64,000 nucleotides of DNA from the NCBI RefSeq assembly GCF_002119665.1, contig NZ_CP021111.1, positions 496,001 through 560,000 of the forward strand, written 5' to 3'. Shown one piece after another: positions 7,387-16,276 of this stretch; positions within the stretch are counted from its first letter, which is position 1, and each line of letters starts with the position of its first letter. Origin of the DNA: Bordetella genomosp. 13. GTDB lineage: Bacteria; Pseudomonadota; Gammaproteobacteria; Burkholderiales; Burkholderiaceae_B. A model generated the notes under the pieces. It ran no database searches. It saw only the letters and a list, made by a program, of their open reading frames with translations, and was not told the DNA's origin. Made by a program: the position numbers and the translations under genes.

Positions 7387-8145
7387 ATGTGCGCAATGAA
7401 CCAGAGTCTCCTTTCCGAAGCGCTGCCCGGCAGCCCCCTGTACGAACAGGTCAAGCAGGCCGTCCTGACGGCCCTGGCGCAGGGGGAGTGGAAGCAGGGC
7501 GATGCCATTCCGCCCGAGAAGCAGCTGGCAGAGCGCTTCGGCGTGTCGATCGGCACGCTGCGCAAGGCCATCGACGACCTGGCGGCCGAGAACATCCTGG
7601 TGCGCCAGCAGGGCCGGGGCACCTACGTCGCGGTGCACAGCCGCAACGCGCATTTCTTCAAGTTCTTCCGCATCGTGCGGCAGGATGGGCACAAGTCGTA
7701 TCCCACCACCGCGCTGCAGCGCTTCAGGCGCGTGCGCGCCAGCGCGCTGGTGCGCGAGAAGCTGGGGCTGCCCACGGGCGCCAGCGTGTTCGAGTTCTCC
7801 AACGTGCTGTCGCTGAACGGCGATGTGGTGCAGGTCGACGACATCAGCCTGCCCGAGACGCGCTTCGCCGGCCTGACCGAGCGCATCCTGCGCGAGCGCA
7901 CCAGCACGCTTTACAGCTTCTACCAGGACGTTTTCGGCGTGAACGTCATCGCCACCGACGAGCGGCTGCGCACCTGCCTCGCCGACATGCAGCACGCCGC
8001 CTGGCTCGGCGTCGAAGAGGGCCGGCCCCTGCTCGAGGTGCGCCGCGTGGCGTATTCGTACAGCCGCCAGCCCGTGGAGTGGCGTGTCTCGCGCGTCAAC
8101 ACCGAGCACTACGAGTACCTGGGCCAGGACGGCGCCCTCGCCTGA
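7387..8145 (+). CDS. GntR-family (HutC/UTRA) transcriptional regulator of the sulfolactate operon
   Basis: A 252-residue regulator. The N-terminal winged helix-turn-helix spans about residues 18-82 (PLYEQVKQAVL, then PPEKQLAERFGVSIGTLRKAIDDL). The C-terminal UTRA effector domain runs from about 95 to 245. It diverges from suyA with operator-like repeats between, so it most likely senses a sulfolactate-pathway metabolite and controls the operon and itself. ATG codons at 7387 and 7396 are both usable. The frame is open further 5', but that segment covers the operator and is probably untranslated. A name such as suyR would be guesswork because the known regulators of these pathways vary in family. 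Confidence 0.85.
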   Translation: MCAMNQSLLSEALPGSPLYEQVKQAVLTALAQGEWKQGDAIPPEKQLAERFGVSIGTLRKAIDDLAAENILVRQQGRGTYVAVHSRNAHFFKFFRIVRQDGHKSYPTTALQRFRRVRASALVREKLGLPTGASVFEFSNVLSLNGDVVQVDDISLPETRFAGLTERILRERTSTLYSFYQDVFGVNVIATDERLRTCLADMQHAAWLGVEEGRPLLEVRRVAYSYSRQPVEWRVSRVNTEHYEYLGQDGALA

Positions 8146-8173
8146 GCCAGCCTCCATAGCCGCGCGCCGGTGC

Positions 8174-8179
8174 TAGAAT
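8174..8179 (+). promoter_or_regulatory. candidate -10 element for metXW
   Basis: TAGAAT lies 14 bases before the putative riboswitch, placing the transcript start near 8186. No convincing -35 hexamer is seen 16-18 bases upstream, so the assignment is tentative. Confidence 0.4.
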
Positions 8180-8192
8180 TCCGGCTTCGAAC

Positions 8193-8252
8193 TGCGCCGA
8201 TTTGCCTGATCCGCTTGCGGGCGCCTCTATAAATCCTGCTAAAGAGGTCCGA
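8193..8252 (+). ncRNA. probable SAM-II (metX-type) riboswitch in the metX leader
   Basis: The leader has the landmarks of the compact SAM-II class in order. P1 pairs GCGCC (8194-8198) with GGCGC (8220-8224). GAUUU follows the 5' strand (8199-8203). AUAAAU lies 3' of P1 (8229-8234). Finally GCUAAAGAGG (8238-8247) includes the Shine-Dalgarno region. Loop GCCU (8204-8207) can pair with AGGU (8245-8248), forming the pseudoknot that would hide the ribosome site when S-adenosylmethionine binds. The element ends beside the metX ATG at 8253. Recognised by eye from the consensus; a covariance-model score has not been computed. Confidence 0.75.
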
Positions 8253-9482
8253 ATGACCCTTCCTGCTCTCGACTCGAGCGCGGCGCTTGCCGCACCCGTG
8301 CCACAGGCCGACGATCACGGCTCCGTGGGCACCGTCTCCCCCACGTTCCTGCGTTTCACCGAGCCGCTGCCGCTGGCCAGCGGCCAGTCGCTGTCCTCAT
8401 ACGAACTCGCCGTCGAAACGTATGGCGTCCTGAACGCCGAACGCAGCAACGCGGTGCTGGTGTGCCACGCGCTGAACGCCTCGCACCACGTGGCCGGCGT
8501 GTCGGCGTCCAATCCCAAGGACATCGGCTGGTGGGACAACATGGTCGGCCCCGGCAAGCCCGTGGACACCGACCGGTTCTTCGTCATCGGCGTCAACAAC
8601 CTCGGGTCCTGCTTCGGCTCCACGGGGCCGGCCAGTATCGATCCGGCCACGGGCAAGCCGTGGGGCGCCGCGTTTCCGGTGCTGACCGTCGAGGACTGGG
8701 TGCATGCGCAGGCGCGGGTGGCCGACCATTTCGGCATCGAACGCTTCGCCGCGGTGATGGGGGGCTCGCTGGGCGGCATGCAGGCGCTGAGCTGGGCCAT
8801 CACGTGTCCCGAGCGCGTGGCGCATTGCGTGGTCATCGCCAGCACGCCGCGCCTGTCGGCGCAGAACATCGGCTTCAACGAGGTGGCGCGGCGCGCCATC
8901 ATCACGGACCCCGACTTCCACGGCGGCGACTACTACAAGCACGACACCGTGCCGCGCCGCGGCCTGTCGGTGGCGCGCATGATAGGCCACATCACCTATC
9001 TGTCGGACGACGACATGGCCGAGAAATTCGGCCGCACGCAGCGCGAGCCGGCCGAGAACGGCGCGTACCGCTACGGCTACGACGTCGAGTTCGAGGTGGA
9101 GTCGTACCTGCGCTACCAGGGCGAGAAGTTCTCGCACTATTTCGACGCCAACACGTATCTGCTGATCACGCGCGCGCTGGACTACTTCGATCCGGCCCGT
9201 CACACCGGCGGCGACCTGGCGCGGGCGCTGGCGCCGGCCAAGTCGGATTTCCTGCTGGTGTCGTTTTCGACCGACTGGCGCTTCCCGCCCGAGCGCTCGC
9301 GCGAGATCGTGCGCGCGCTGCTGAAGAACGGCAGCCCGGTCACGTATGCCGAGATCGATGCGCCGCACGGCCACGACGCCTTTCTGCTGGACGACGCGCG
9401 CTATCACGCGGTGGTGCGCGGTTATTACGAACGCATCGCGCGCGAACTGGGCCTGACGGGGTCCGCCGCCGCACAAGGATGA
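8253..9482 (+). CDS. metX: homoserine O-acyltransferase MetX
   Basis: A 409-residue alpha/beta-hydrolase acyltransferase that activates homoserine (with acetyl- or succinyl-CoA) for methionine synthesis. The nucleophile elbow GGSLGG is at residues 170-175 with Ser172. The substrate-site segments [12 protein letters not shown] near 115-126 and CHALNASHH near 71-79 are present, and the catalytic His is in APHGHDAF near the end. Whether it uses acetyl- or succinyl-CoA cannot be decided by eye. The longer frame begins with TTG inside the riboswitch, so the ATG at 8253 with GAGG upstream is preferred. metW follows after 7 bases. Confidence 0.95.
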   Translation: MTLPALDSSAALAAPVPQADDHGSVGTVSPTFLRFTEPLPLASGQSLSSYELAVETYGVLNAERSNAVLVCHALNASHHVAGVSASNPKDIGWWDNMVGPGKPVDTDRFFVIGVNNLGSCFGSTGPASIDPATGKPWGAAFPVLTVEDWVHAQARVADHFGIERFAAVMGGSLGGMQALSWAITCPERVAHCVVIASTPRLSAQNIGFNEVARRAIITDPDFHGGDYYKHDTVPRRGLSVARMIGHITYLSDDDMAEKFGRTQREPAENGAYRYGYDVEFEVESYLRYQGEKFSHYFDANTYLLITRALDYFDPARHTGGDLARALAPAKSDFLLVSFSTDWRFPPERSREIVRALLKNGSPVTYAEIDAPHGHDAFLLDDARYHAVVRGYYERIARELGLTGSAAAQG

Positions 9483-9489
9483 AGCGCCC

Positions 9490-10104
9490 ATGAATCCCGT
9501 ATCCGCTCGTCCCGAGCGCACCGTGCTGCGGCCTGACCTTGCCCGCATTGCCGACTGGATCGAGCCCGGCAGCCGCGTGCTGGACCTGGGCTGCGGCGAC
9601 GGCACGCTGCTGGCCTGGCTGCGCGACCATCGCCATGTGCGCGGAGCCGGCGTCGAGATCGACGACAACTACGTGATCGCATGTGTGCAGCGCGGCGTGG
9701 AAGTCATTCAGCAGAACCTGGAAGACGGCCTGGCGATGTTCGACGACAAGCAGTTCGAGACGGTGGTGCTGTCGCAGACCCTGCAGTCCATGCACCGCAC
9801 CGAGCACATCCTGCGCGAGATGGCGCGCGTCGGGCGCCATGGCGTGGTGTCGTTTCCCAATTTCGGCTACTGGCCGCATGGGTGGGCCATCCTGCGCGGC
9901 CGCATGCCGGTCACTGGGCAGATGCCGTACTCGTGGTACGACACGCCGAACATCCACCTGTGCACGCTGCGCGACTTCGAGGACCTGGCGGCCAAGCTGC
10001 GCCTGCGCATCCTCGAGCGCGCCACGTTCAACAATGACCGCGAAGTGCGCGTGATGCCCGGCTGGCGCAGCACGCTGGCGGTTTACCGGTTCGCGTCCGA
10101 GTAA
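9490..10104 (+). CDS. metW: methionine biosynthesis protein MetW
   Basis: A 204-residue class I methyltransferase-like protein with the SAM-binding motif VLDLGCGDGTLL near residue 35 and the MetW-typical VSFPNFGYWPHGW segment near 120. MetW is found beside metX in most proteobacteria that use this route and supports MetX function; its exact reaction is not established. The 7-base gap indicates co-transcription with metX under the same riboswitch. Confidence 0.93.
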   Translation: MNPVSARPERTVLRPDLARIADWIEPGSRVLDLGCGDGTLLAWLRDHRHVRGAGVEIDDNYVIACVQRGVEVIQQNLEDGLAMFDDKQFETVVLSQTLQSMHRTEHILREMARVGRHGVVSFPNFGYWPHGWAILRGRMPVTGQMPYSWYDTPNIHLCTLRDFEDLAAKLRLRILERATFNNDREVRVMPGWRSTLAVYRFASE

Positions 10105-10170
10105 GTCCGTCACCGGATACGGCGCGGACGTGCGCGGGCAACACGGGCGATCACGCCTGCGCCGGCGCCC

Positions 10171-10204
10171 TGCGCTTGCCCGCGCCGAAGCGCGGGCAAG
10201 CGCA
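10171..10204. terminator. strong stem-loop between convergent metW and mqo
   Basis: A perfect 15-bp stem (10171-10185 with 10190-10204) and a CGAA loop touch the mqo stop codon. Neither side has a run of T, so it is not a classical intrinsic terminator. It may end transcription with Rho or protect the 3' ends of both convergent messages. Confidence 0.5.
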
Positions 10205-11926
10205 TCACAGCTGTATGTCCGACACCTTCGGCACCGCGGCCGGATTCTGCGGCGCGGCGGCGCCGGCCTGCACGCCCGCCAGGCTGGGCGAGGGAATCGC
10301 CAGTTGCAGGGCCTCTTCGGTGTCTCGCCACACACTGGCCAACAACTCGGGATTTTCGTTCAGCTTGCGGCCGTAGCTCGGGATGATCCGGTGCAGCCGT
10401 TCCTGCCACGCGGGCGTCTTCACGCGATCCGGAAAGGCGCGTTCGAGCAGCGACAGCATGATCGCGGGCGAGGTGGAGCCGCCGGGCGACGCGCCCAGCA
10501 GCGCCGCGATGGAGCGGTCTTCGGCCATCACGATCTCCGTGCCGAGCTTCAGCACGCCGCCCTTGCCCGGCTCGTTCTTGATGATCTGCACCCGCTGGCC
10601 GGCCTGCCACAGGCGCCAGTCTTCATCGCGGGCCTCGGGCATGTAGCGGCGCAACTCGTCCATCTGTTCTTCCTTGGACAAAGACAGCTGCTGCGCTAGG
10701 TATTTGACCAGCGCGAACTCGTGCATGCCCACCTGCATCGATGGAATGATGTTCTCGCGCGTCAGCGAGGCGGTCAGGTCGAAGTACGAGCCTTCCTTCA
10801 GGAACTTGCTGGACCAGGTCGCGAAAGGCCCGAACAGCAGCACGGTCTTGCCGTCGAGCACACGCGTATCCAGGTGCGGCACCGACATCGGCGGCGAGCC
10901 GGTCTCGGCCATGCCGTACACCTTGGCGAGATGGCGCGAGACGATCTCGGGCGATTCGGTGACGAGAAAGGCGCCGCCCACCGGGAAGCCGCCGTATTGC
11001 CCGGCCTCGGGAATGCCGGACAACTGCAGCAGCGGCAGCGCGGCGCCGCCCGCGCCGATGAACACGAAGCGCGCGTCGACGGTCTGGACCTTCGAATCGT
11101 CCTTCATGTCGAAGGCCGACACGCGCCACGTTCCATCCGCATTGCGCGTGATCGAGCGCACCTCATGGCCGGTGGACAGCTTCAGTCTCGACGAGCCGGC
11201 CAGGTGGCCGTAGAACTGGCGCGTGATCTCGCCCAGGTTCACGTCGGTGCCCAACGGCGAGCGGGTGGCGGCCAGCGTCTGGCCGGGCTGGCGGCCCTGC
11301 ATCATGATCGGCACCCACTCGGCGATCCGGGCCGGGTCCGTCGTGATCTGCATGCCGGCGAACAGCGGGCTGGCCTGCAAGGCCTGGAAGCGCTTGTGCA
11401 GGAAGTCGACGTTGTTCTGGCCCCAGACCAGGTTCATGTGCGGCGTCGAATTGATGAACTGGCGCGGCGCGCCCAGCACGCCGCGGCGCACCTGGTGCGA
11501 CCAGAACTGGCGGGAGATCTGGAACTGCTCGTTGATCTCGATCGCCTTGGTGATCTGCACGTTGCCGTTGACGTCCATCGGCGTGTAGTTCAGTTCGCAC
11601 AGGGCCGAGTGGCCGGTGCCGGCGTTGTTCCAGCCGTTGGAGCTTTCCTGCGCCACGTCGTCGAGGCGTTCGAAGATCTCGAAGGACCAGTCGGGCTCGA
11701 GTTCGGACAGGTAGACGCCCAGCGTGGCGCTCATGATGCCGCCGCCGATCAGCAGCACGTCCACGCTGCGATCCGCTTGTTCGGCGCGGTATTGGTCGTC
11801 GGTCAGGTAGTCGTAGCCGAGCGCGACGGCGCCCGCGCCCAGCGCGGTGCCCAGGAAGCGGCGGCGGGTGAAGAAAGGCTTGCGGCTGTCGCGAGCGGTC
11901 GCGTCAGCATGGGATTTCGAAGGCAA
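10205..11926 (-). CDS. mqo: malate:quinone oxidoreductase
   Basis: A 573-residue FAD enzyme that oxidises malate to oxaloacetate and passes electrons to the quinone pool, acting at the membrane. The FAD motif DVLLIGGGIMSATLG is near residue 55, followed by the Mqo-typical SSNGWNNAGTGHSA. It begins with a twin-arginine-like leader TRRRFLGTALGAGAVALG (residues 20-37), unusual because most Mqo proteins are cytoplasmic-face peripheral enzymes without a signal. The start is probably TTG at 11926 with GGAG 10 bases upstream. It is a single gene, convergent with metXW. Confidence 0.93.
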   Translation of the reverse strand: MPSKSHADATARDSRKPFFTRRRFLGTALGAGAVALGYDYLTDDQYRAEQADRSVDVLLIGGGIMSATLGVYLSELEPDWSFEIFERLDDVAQESSNGWNNAGTGHSALCELNYTPMDVNGNVQITKAIEINEQFQISRQFWSHQVRRGVLGAPRQFINSTPHMNLVWGQNNVDFLHKRFQALQASPLFAGMQITTDPARIAEWVPIMMQGRQPGQTLAATRSPLGTDVNLGEITRQFYGHLAGSSRLKLSTGHEVRSITRNADGTWRVSAFDMKDDSKVQTVDARFVFIGAGGAALPLLQLSGIPEAGQYGGFPVGGAFLVTESPEIVSRHLAKVYGMAETGSPPMSVPHLDTRVLDGKTVLLFGPFATWSSKFLKEGSYFDLTASLTRENIIPSMQVGMHEFALVKYLAQQLSLSKEEQMDELRRYMPEARDEDWRLWQAGQRVQIIKNEPGKGGVLKLGTEIVMAEDRSIAALLGASPGGSTSPAIMLSLLERAFPDRVKTPAWQERLHRIIPSYGRKLNENPELLASVWRDTEEALQLAIPSPSLAGVQAGAAAPQNPAAVPKVSDIQL

Positions 11927-12093
11927 TTTGGTGATGCTCCGGGGGGATGAAGGCCCTGACAGGGCTGCTGCTTTGACTCGACCGGATCGCCGGCCGAATG
12001 AACCATCTCCCCCGGTGCGGCCGCTTGCCCGCGAGAGGAATCTCGTTCAGGGCATGTCGAACCGCGGTACCCGCTTGGCGCGATGTTGGCCAC

Positions 12094-12135
12094 CCGATGT
12101 TTGGCATCCGATGTTTGGCATCCGACGTTTGCCAT
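12094..12135. repeat. three tandem 14-bp repeats upstream of mqo
   Basis: Two identical copies of CCGATGTTTGGCAT (12094-12107, 12108-12121) are followed by a third copy with two changes (12122-12135). They lie about 170 bases before the mqo start, within the 349-base non-coding gap 11927-12275 that separates mqo from the divergent ampG-like gene. Nothing else in that gap is recognised. The block could be a multi-site operator or a variable tandem repeat. Confidence 0.75.
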
Positions 12136-12275
12136 CGGATATCGCCTTTGAGCCACCGCGCTGCGCGTTTCTTTCTTGAAGACCGGCATTTTACCAAAGT
12201 GGCCACCCCGGCCCGCGTCATTCAGTAATATGCCGGAACCGGGCCGGCGCCGCGCCGGCCCTTCATCTCCGGAGA

Positions 12276-13544
12276 TTGACCATCGCTGATGCAGAAGCGC
12301 CCACCGCGGGCAAGGTGTATCTCAGCCGCCGCGTGGCGCCGCTGCTGGCATTGGGTTTTGCAAGCGGACTGCCGCTGGCGCTGACCAGCGGCACGCTGCA
12401 GGCCTGGGCCACTGTCGAGAATATTTCGCTGCAGCAGATCGGCTTTCTCACGCTGGTGGGCAGCGCCTACACGCTCAAATTCCTGTGGGCTCCCCTCATC
12501 GACCGCTATGCGCCGCCGCTGCTGGGCAGGCGCCGCGGCTGGATGTTGCTGACGCAGCTGCTGCTGGCCGCCACCATCATGGCCATGGGCCTGCTGTCTC
12601 CTTCCAGCGCGCTGCTGCCGCTGGCGCTGCTGGCCGTCTTCGTGGCGCTGCTGTCGGCATCGCAGGACATCGCCTTCGACGCGTATTGCACCGATGTGCT
12701 GCGCAAGGAAGAACGCGGCGCGGGCGCGGCGGTCAAGGTGCTGGGCTATCGCTTGGCGATGCTCGTGTCGGGCGGCCTGGCGCTGGTGCTCGCCGCGCGC
12801 TGGCTGGGGTGGGGCAGCACATATGTGCTGATGGGGGCCTTGATGCTGGCCTGCACGTTGGCCACGTTGTGGGCCCCCGAGCCCGAAACGCCCGTCAAGC
12901 CGGCCCGCACGCTGGGCGAGGCCGTGGTGGAACCGTTCCGCGAGTTCTTCGGCCGTCCCGGCGCGATGAGCATGCTGCTGCTGATCGTGCTGTACAAGCT
13001 GGGCGACGCGTTTGCCGGCGCGCTGTCCACTACCTTCCTGATTCGCGGAGCCGGCTTCTCGGCGGCCGAGGTGGGCGAGGTCAACAAGGTGATGGGCCTG
13101 GCCGCCACCATCGTGGGCGCGCTGGCCGGCGGCAGCCTGATGACGCGCTGGGGGCTGTATCGCTCGCTGCTGGCGTTCGGACTCCTGCAGGCCGTGTCCA
13201 ATCTGGCGTACTGGCTGATCGCGGTCAGTCCGCGCAACATCTGGCTGATGGGCGCGGCCGTCGGCGTGGAGAACCTGTGCGGCGGCATGGGCACGGCGGC
13301 CTTCGTGGGGTTGCTGATGGCGATGTGCCGGCAGCAATTCTCGGCCACGCAGTTCGCGCTGCTGTCGGCCCTGTCGGCGGTGGGCCGCACGTATCTGGCC
13401 GGCCCGCTCACTCCGCCCCTGGTCCAGTCCCTGGGCTGGCCGGGCTTCTTCCTCCTGACCGTGGCGATCGCGCTGCCCGGGCTGGCACTGTTGCATTTAC
13501 GCCGCAGGGAGATCGGCGAACTGGAGCGCACAGGGGTGAATTGA
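12276..13544 (+). CDS. ampG: AmpG-like muropeptide permease (MFS)
   Basis: A polytopic transporter of up to 422 residues matching AmpG. It has the early signature ASGLPLALTSGTLQAW, a first-loop LKFLWAPLIDRY and the QDIAFDAYCTDVL segment. AmpG imports GlcNAc-anhydroMurNAc peptides for peptidoglycan recycling in the inner membrane. In Bordetella pertussis, weak recycling through AmpG is linked to release of tracheal cytotoxin. The start is uncertain: TTG at 12276 is only one base after GGAG, which is too close, and GTG at 12315 is an alternative that would shorten the cytoplasmic N-terminus by 13 residues. Confidence 0.82.
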   Translation: MTIADAEAPTAGKVYLSRRVAPLLALGFASGLPLALTSGTLQAWATVENISLQQIGFLTLVGSAYTLKFLWAPLIDRYAPPLLGRRRGWMLLTQLLLAATIMAMGLLSPSSALLPLALLAVFVALLSASQDIAFDAYCTDVLRKEERGAGAAVKVLGYRLAMLVSGGLALVLAARWLGWGSTYVLMGALMLACTLATLWAPEPETPVKPARTLGEAVVEPFREFFGRPGAMSMLLLIVLYKLGDAFAGALSTTFLIRGAGFSAAEVGEVNKVMGLAATIVGALAGGSLMTRWGLYRSLLAFGLLQAVSNLAYWLIAVSPRNIWLMGAAVGVENLCGGMGTAAFVGLLMAMCRQQFSATQFALLSALSAVGRTYLAGPLTPPLVQSLGWPGFFLLTVAIALPGLALLHLRRREIGELERTGVN

Positions 13545-13691
13545 TCCCGTTTACGGGTTTCCCCCGGCGTCAATCTGTAACAGCCAGTGGTAATGTGACC
13601 GCCAGCACGATCCGTGCAAGGCGCGTTCGATCCGAACGGCACACCAAGAAAATGTGGGGCCCACCAGGCCTGAAAAAGAGGAGAAGTACCC

Positions 13692-14789
13692 ATGAAGCGA
13701 TTCGTCCCGGCCGTGATGTCGGCTGGCGTGCTCGCGGGCGCCGCGTTTGCCGGCGCCGCTCACGCCGAAACCAGCGTGACGCTCTACGGCATCGCAGACA
13801 TCAGCATCCGTTATCTCAACAACGGTGACGACGAGGGCCATAGCCGCATCGGCATGAACAACGGCGCGATTTCCGGCAGCCGCTGGGGCCTGCGCGGCGT
13901 CGAAGACCTGGGCGGCGGCAACAAGGCCTTCTTCCGTCTGGAAAACGGCTTCAACGTCCAGAACGGCCAGCGCTCCGACTCGAACCGCCTGTTCAGCCGC
14001 CAGGCATACGTTGGCCTGGACGGAGGCAGCGTCGGCGCCGTCTCGCTGGGCCGCCAGGACACCCCGCTGTTCACCCTGCTGGCCGACACGTACGATCCCC
14101 TCACCGTCGGCAACTACGACCAGAACTCCTGGCTGCCCGTCGCCATGTCGCGCGCGCGCAGCGACAACTCCGTGCGCTATCGCAACGACAAGTTGCTGAA
14201 TGGCCTGGACGTCATCCTGCAGTATTCGTTCAACTCCGACAGCTCCGCCGGCGAAGATTTCAGCAACCGCAAGCTGGGCCAGCAGTACGGCGGCACGCTG
14301 TCCTACACGGCCGGCCCCTTCCAGATCGGCGGCGGCTACCAGCTCTCGCGTTCTTCCAGCGACTCGGATCTCGACCAGCGCGTCTGGAACATCAACGTCG
14401 CCTACAAGATCGACGCCGTCAAGCTGTTCGCGGGCTACCTCAATGGCCGCGATGAAACCGGCTGGGTCAACGCCGTCATGGGCAACGCGGACGGCGGCGC
14501 CGGACTCGAACGCGAGGACGACGGCTTCTTCCTGGGCGCTACGTGGCAAGCCACGGGCGCATGGGCGATCACCGGCGCCGCATACTACGACCGCAGCAAG
14601 AACGTGGTCGAAGAGGGCGACAAGGGCCGCCGCTGGGCATTGGTCGGCGTGGCCGAATACGCCCTGTCCAAGCGCACCCAGCTGTACGGCACCGTCGACT
14701 ACAACAAGGTCAGCGACGCCGCACGCAGCGAAATCCCGGGCGGCAGCAGCCAGGTGGGCGCGGCGGTGGGCATGCGCCACATCTTCTGA
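13692..14789 (+). CDS. general outer-membrane porin (Bordetella/Burkholderia type)
   Basis: A 365-residue trimeric porin of the Gram-negative Porin_4 family. A cleavable signal ends at AHAETSVTLYG, near residue 25. The rest is alternating beta-strand sequence with the family motifs SRWGLRGVEDLGGGNKA and RQAYVGL, and it ends in phenylalanine (GMRHIF), the outer-membrane assembly signal. It should form a non-specific diffusion channel. GAGGAGAAG lies a few bases upstream of the ATG. It stands alone, with a strong terminator after it. Confidence 0.93.
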   Translation: MKRFVPAVMSAGVLAGAAFAGAAHAETSVTLYGIADISIRYLNNGDDEGHSRIGMNNGAISGSRWGLRGVEDLGGGNKAFFRLENGFNVQNGQRSDSNRLFSRQAYVGLDGGSVGAVSLGRQDTPLFTLLADTYDPLTVGNYDQNSWLPVAMSRARSDNSVRYRNDKLLNGLDVILQYSFNSDSSAGEDFSNRKLGQQYGGTLSYTAGPFQIGGGYQLSRSSSDSDLDQRVWNINVAYKIDAVKLFAGYLNGRDETGWVNAVMGNADGGAGLEREDDGFFLGATWQATGAWAITGAAYYDRSKNVVEEGDKGRRWALVGVAEYALSKRTQLYGTVDYNKVSDAARSEIPGGSSQVGAAVGMRHIF

Positions 14790-14807
14790 TTCCCGGCTAG
14801 GTACGCG

Positions 14808-14846
14808 AAACGGGCGGCGCTTCATGGAAGCGCCGCCCGTTTTCTT
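14808..14846 (+). terminator. intrinsic terminator of the porin gene
   Basis: A perfect 16-bp stem (14808-14823 paired with 14827-14842), an ATG triloop and a following TTTTC tract. AAA on the 5' side of the stem would give a short T run on the other strand too, so it may also serve the convergent permease gene. Confidence 0.88.
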
Positions 14847-14881
14847 GTGCGGCGCGCCCCGCCGCCGGAATCCACTTCAGC

Positions 14882-16276
14882 TCAATCTTCGTTCAACTTC
14901 GTGGGATCCAGGTGCGGCGCTTCCTTGCGATGTGTCAGCAGCGTCACGCCCCACATCACCACGCCCAAAGCCAGCAGCCAGCCCGCCACCTGGTATTGGA
15001 TGACGTCGCGGCCCGTCAGCGGCGTCACCAGGAAAACGCAGGCGATCGCCCCCAGCCACGGAAACACCGTATTGATGCGGAAGTGCTCGTGCTCGACGCG
15101 GTCGCGCCGCAGCACCAGCACGGCCACGTTGACGAAGGCGAACACGCCCAGCAGCAGCAGCGCGGTCGTGCCGCCCAGCGCCCGGATGGCCTGCGAGTCG
15201 GTGTTGGACACCAGCACGATAAGCGCCACCGCCAGCGCGGTCGTGAACAGAATGGCGGCCCATGGCGTGCGCGTGCGCTCGTGCACGCGGGCCAGGAACG
15301 TGGGCAGCACGCCCTGGCGCGACATGCCGTACAGCAGCCGGCTGGCCATCATCATGTTGATCAGCGCCGAGTTTGCCACGGCGAACATCGAGATGATGGG
15401 CATGATGGTGTCCATGGGCAGCCCGGGCGCGGCGCGCTGCACCACCAGCACCAGCGGCGTCGAGCTGGCCGCCAGTTCGCCCACCGGAATCAGCGCCACC
15501 GCGCAGATCGACACCAGCACGTAAATGGCGGCCGTGATGCCCAGGCCGGTCAGCATCACCTTGGGGAAAATGCGGTGCGGGTCGTGCGTTTCCTCGGCCA
15601 TGTTCACCGAGTCCTCGAAGCCGACCATGGCGAAGAAGGCCAGCGCGGTGGCCGACGTGACGGCCAGGAACACGCTCTTGTCCTCGGGCGTGTCGAAAGC
15701 CACGACGCGCGAAAAGTCGGCCTGGCCGCCGGCGATGGCGTAGAAGCCCAGGCCGATCACCAGCAGCAGGCCGCTGAGCTCGATCAGGGTCAGCACCACG
15801 TTGGCCTTCACGCTTTCCGACACCCCGCGGAAGTTGATGATCATGACCAGCAGCATGAACCCGACGGCGCCCAGCGTGATGAGGCCGCTGTCGGCCTCGA
15901 TGCCCATCGCCCTGAACAGATTGGCCGCGAAGGCGTTCGAGGCGGTGGAAGCCGACGTCAACCCGGAACACATCACCGTGAAGCAGACGATGAAGGTGAG
16001 GAAGTGCACGCCGAAGGCTTTGTGCACGTACAAGGCCGCACCGGCTGCGCGGGGATACTTGGTGACGAGTTCGAGATAGGAAAACGCGGTGAGCAGCGCC
16101 ACCGCGAAAGCGACCAGGAACGGCAGCCAGGCCGCGCCTCCCACTTCGGCGGCCACCTGGCCGGTCAGCGCATACACGCCCGTGCCCAGGATGTCGCCGA
16201 TGATGAAAAGCAGCAGCAGTTTCGGGCCCATGACCCGCTTCAGCGGGGTGTGCTCTTGACCTTCCGTGGTAGCCAT
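14882..16276 (-). CDS. APC-superfamily amino-acid permease
   Basis: A 464-residue membrane protein with about twelve hydrophobic segments and the APC signature in helix 1 (GDILGTGVYALTG). The EDSVNMAEETHDP segment near residue 230 resembles cationic amino-acid transporters of the YhdG/CAT type. It should import an amino acid or polyamine; the substrate is not evident. ATG at 16276 is preceded by GGAGAAGAAG. Longer starts upstream lack a ribosome site. Confidence 0.85.
   Translation of the reverse strand: MATTEGQEHTPLKRVMGPKLLLLFIIGDILGTGVYALTGQVAAEVGGAAWLPFLVAFAVALLTAFSYLELVTKYPRAAGAALYVHKAFGVHFLTFIVCFTVMCSGLTSASTASNAFAANLFRAMGIEADSGLITLGAVGFMLLVMIINFRGVSESVKANVVLTLIELSGLLLVIGLGFYAIAGGQADFSRVVAFDTPEDKSVFLAVTSATALAFFAMVGFEDSVNMAEETHDPHRIFPKVMLTGLGITAAIYVLVSICAVALIPVGELAASSTPLVLVVQRAAPGLPMDTIMPIISMFAVANSALINMMMASRLLYGMSRQGVLPTFLARVHERTRTPWAAILFTTALAVALIVLVSNTDSQAIRALGGTTALLLLGVFAFVNVAVLVLRRDRVEHEHFRINTVFPWLGAIACVFLVTPLTGRDVIQYQVAGWLLALGVVMWGVTLLTHRKEAPHLDPTKLNED

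Noticed and set aside
10205..11926. Lactate oxidase or glycerol-3-phosphate dehydrogenase for the FAD enzyme
   Set aside because: The NGWNNAGTGHSA segment and overall length are specific to malate:quinone oxidoreductase.
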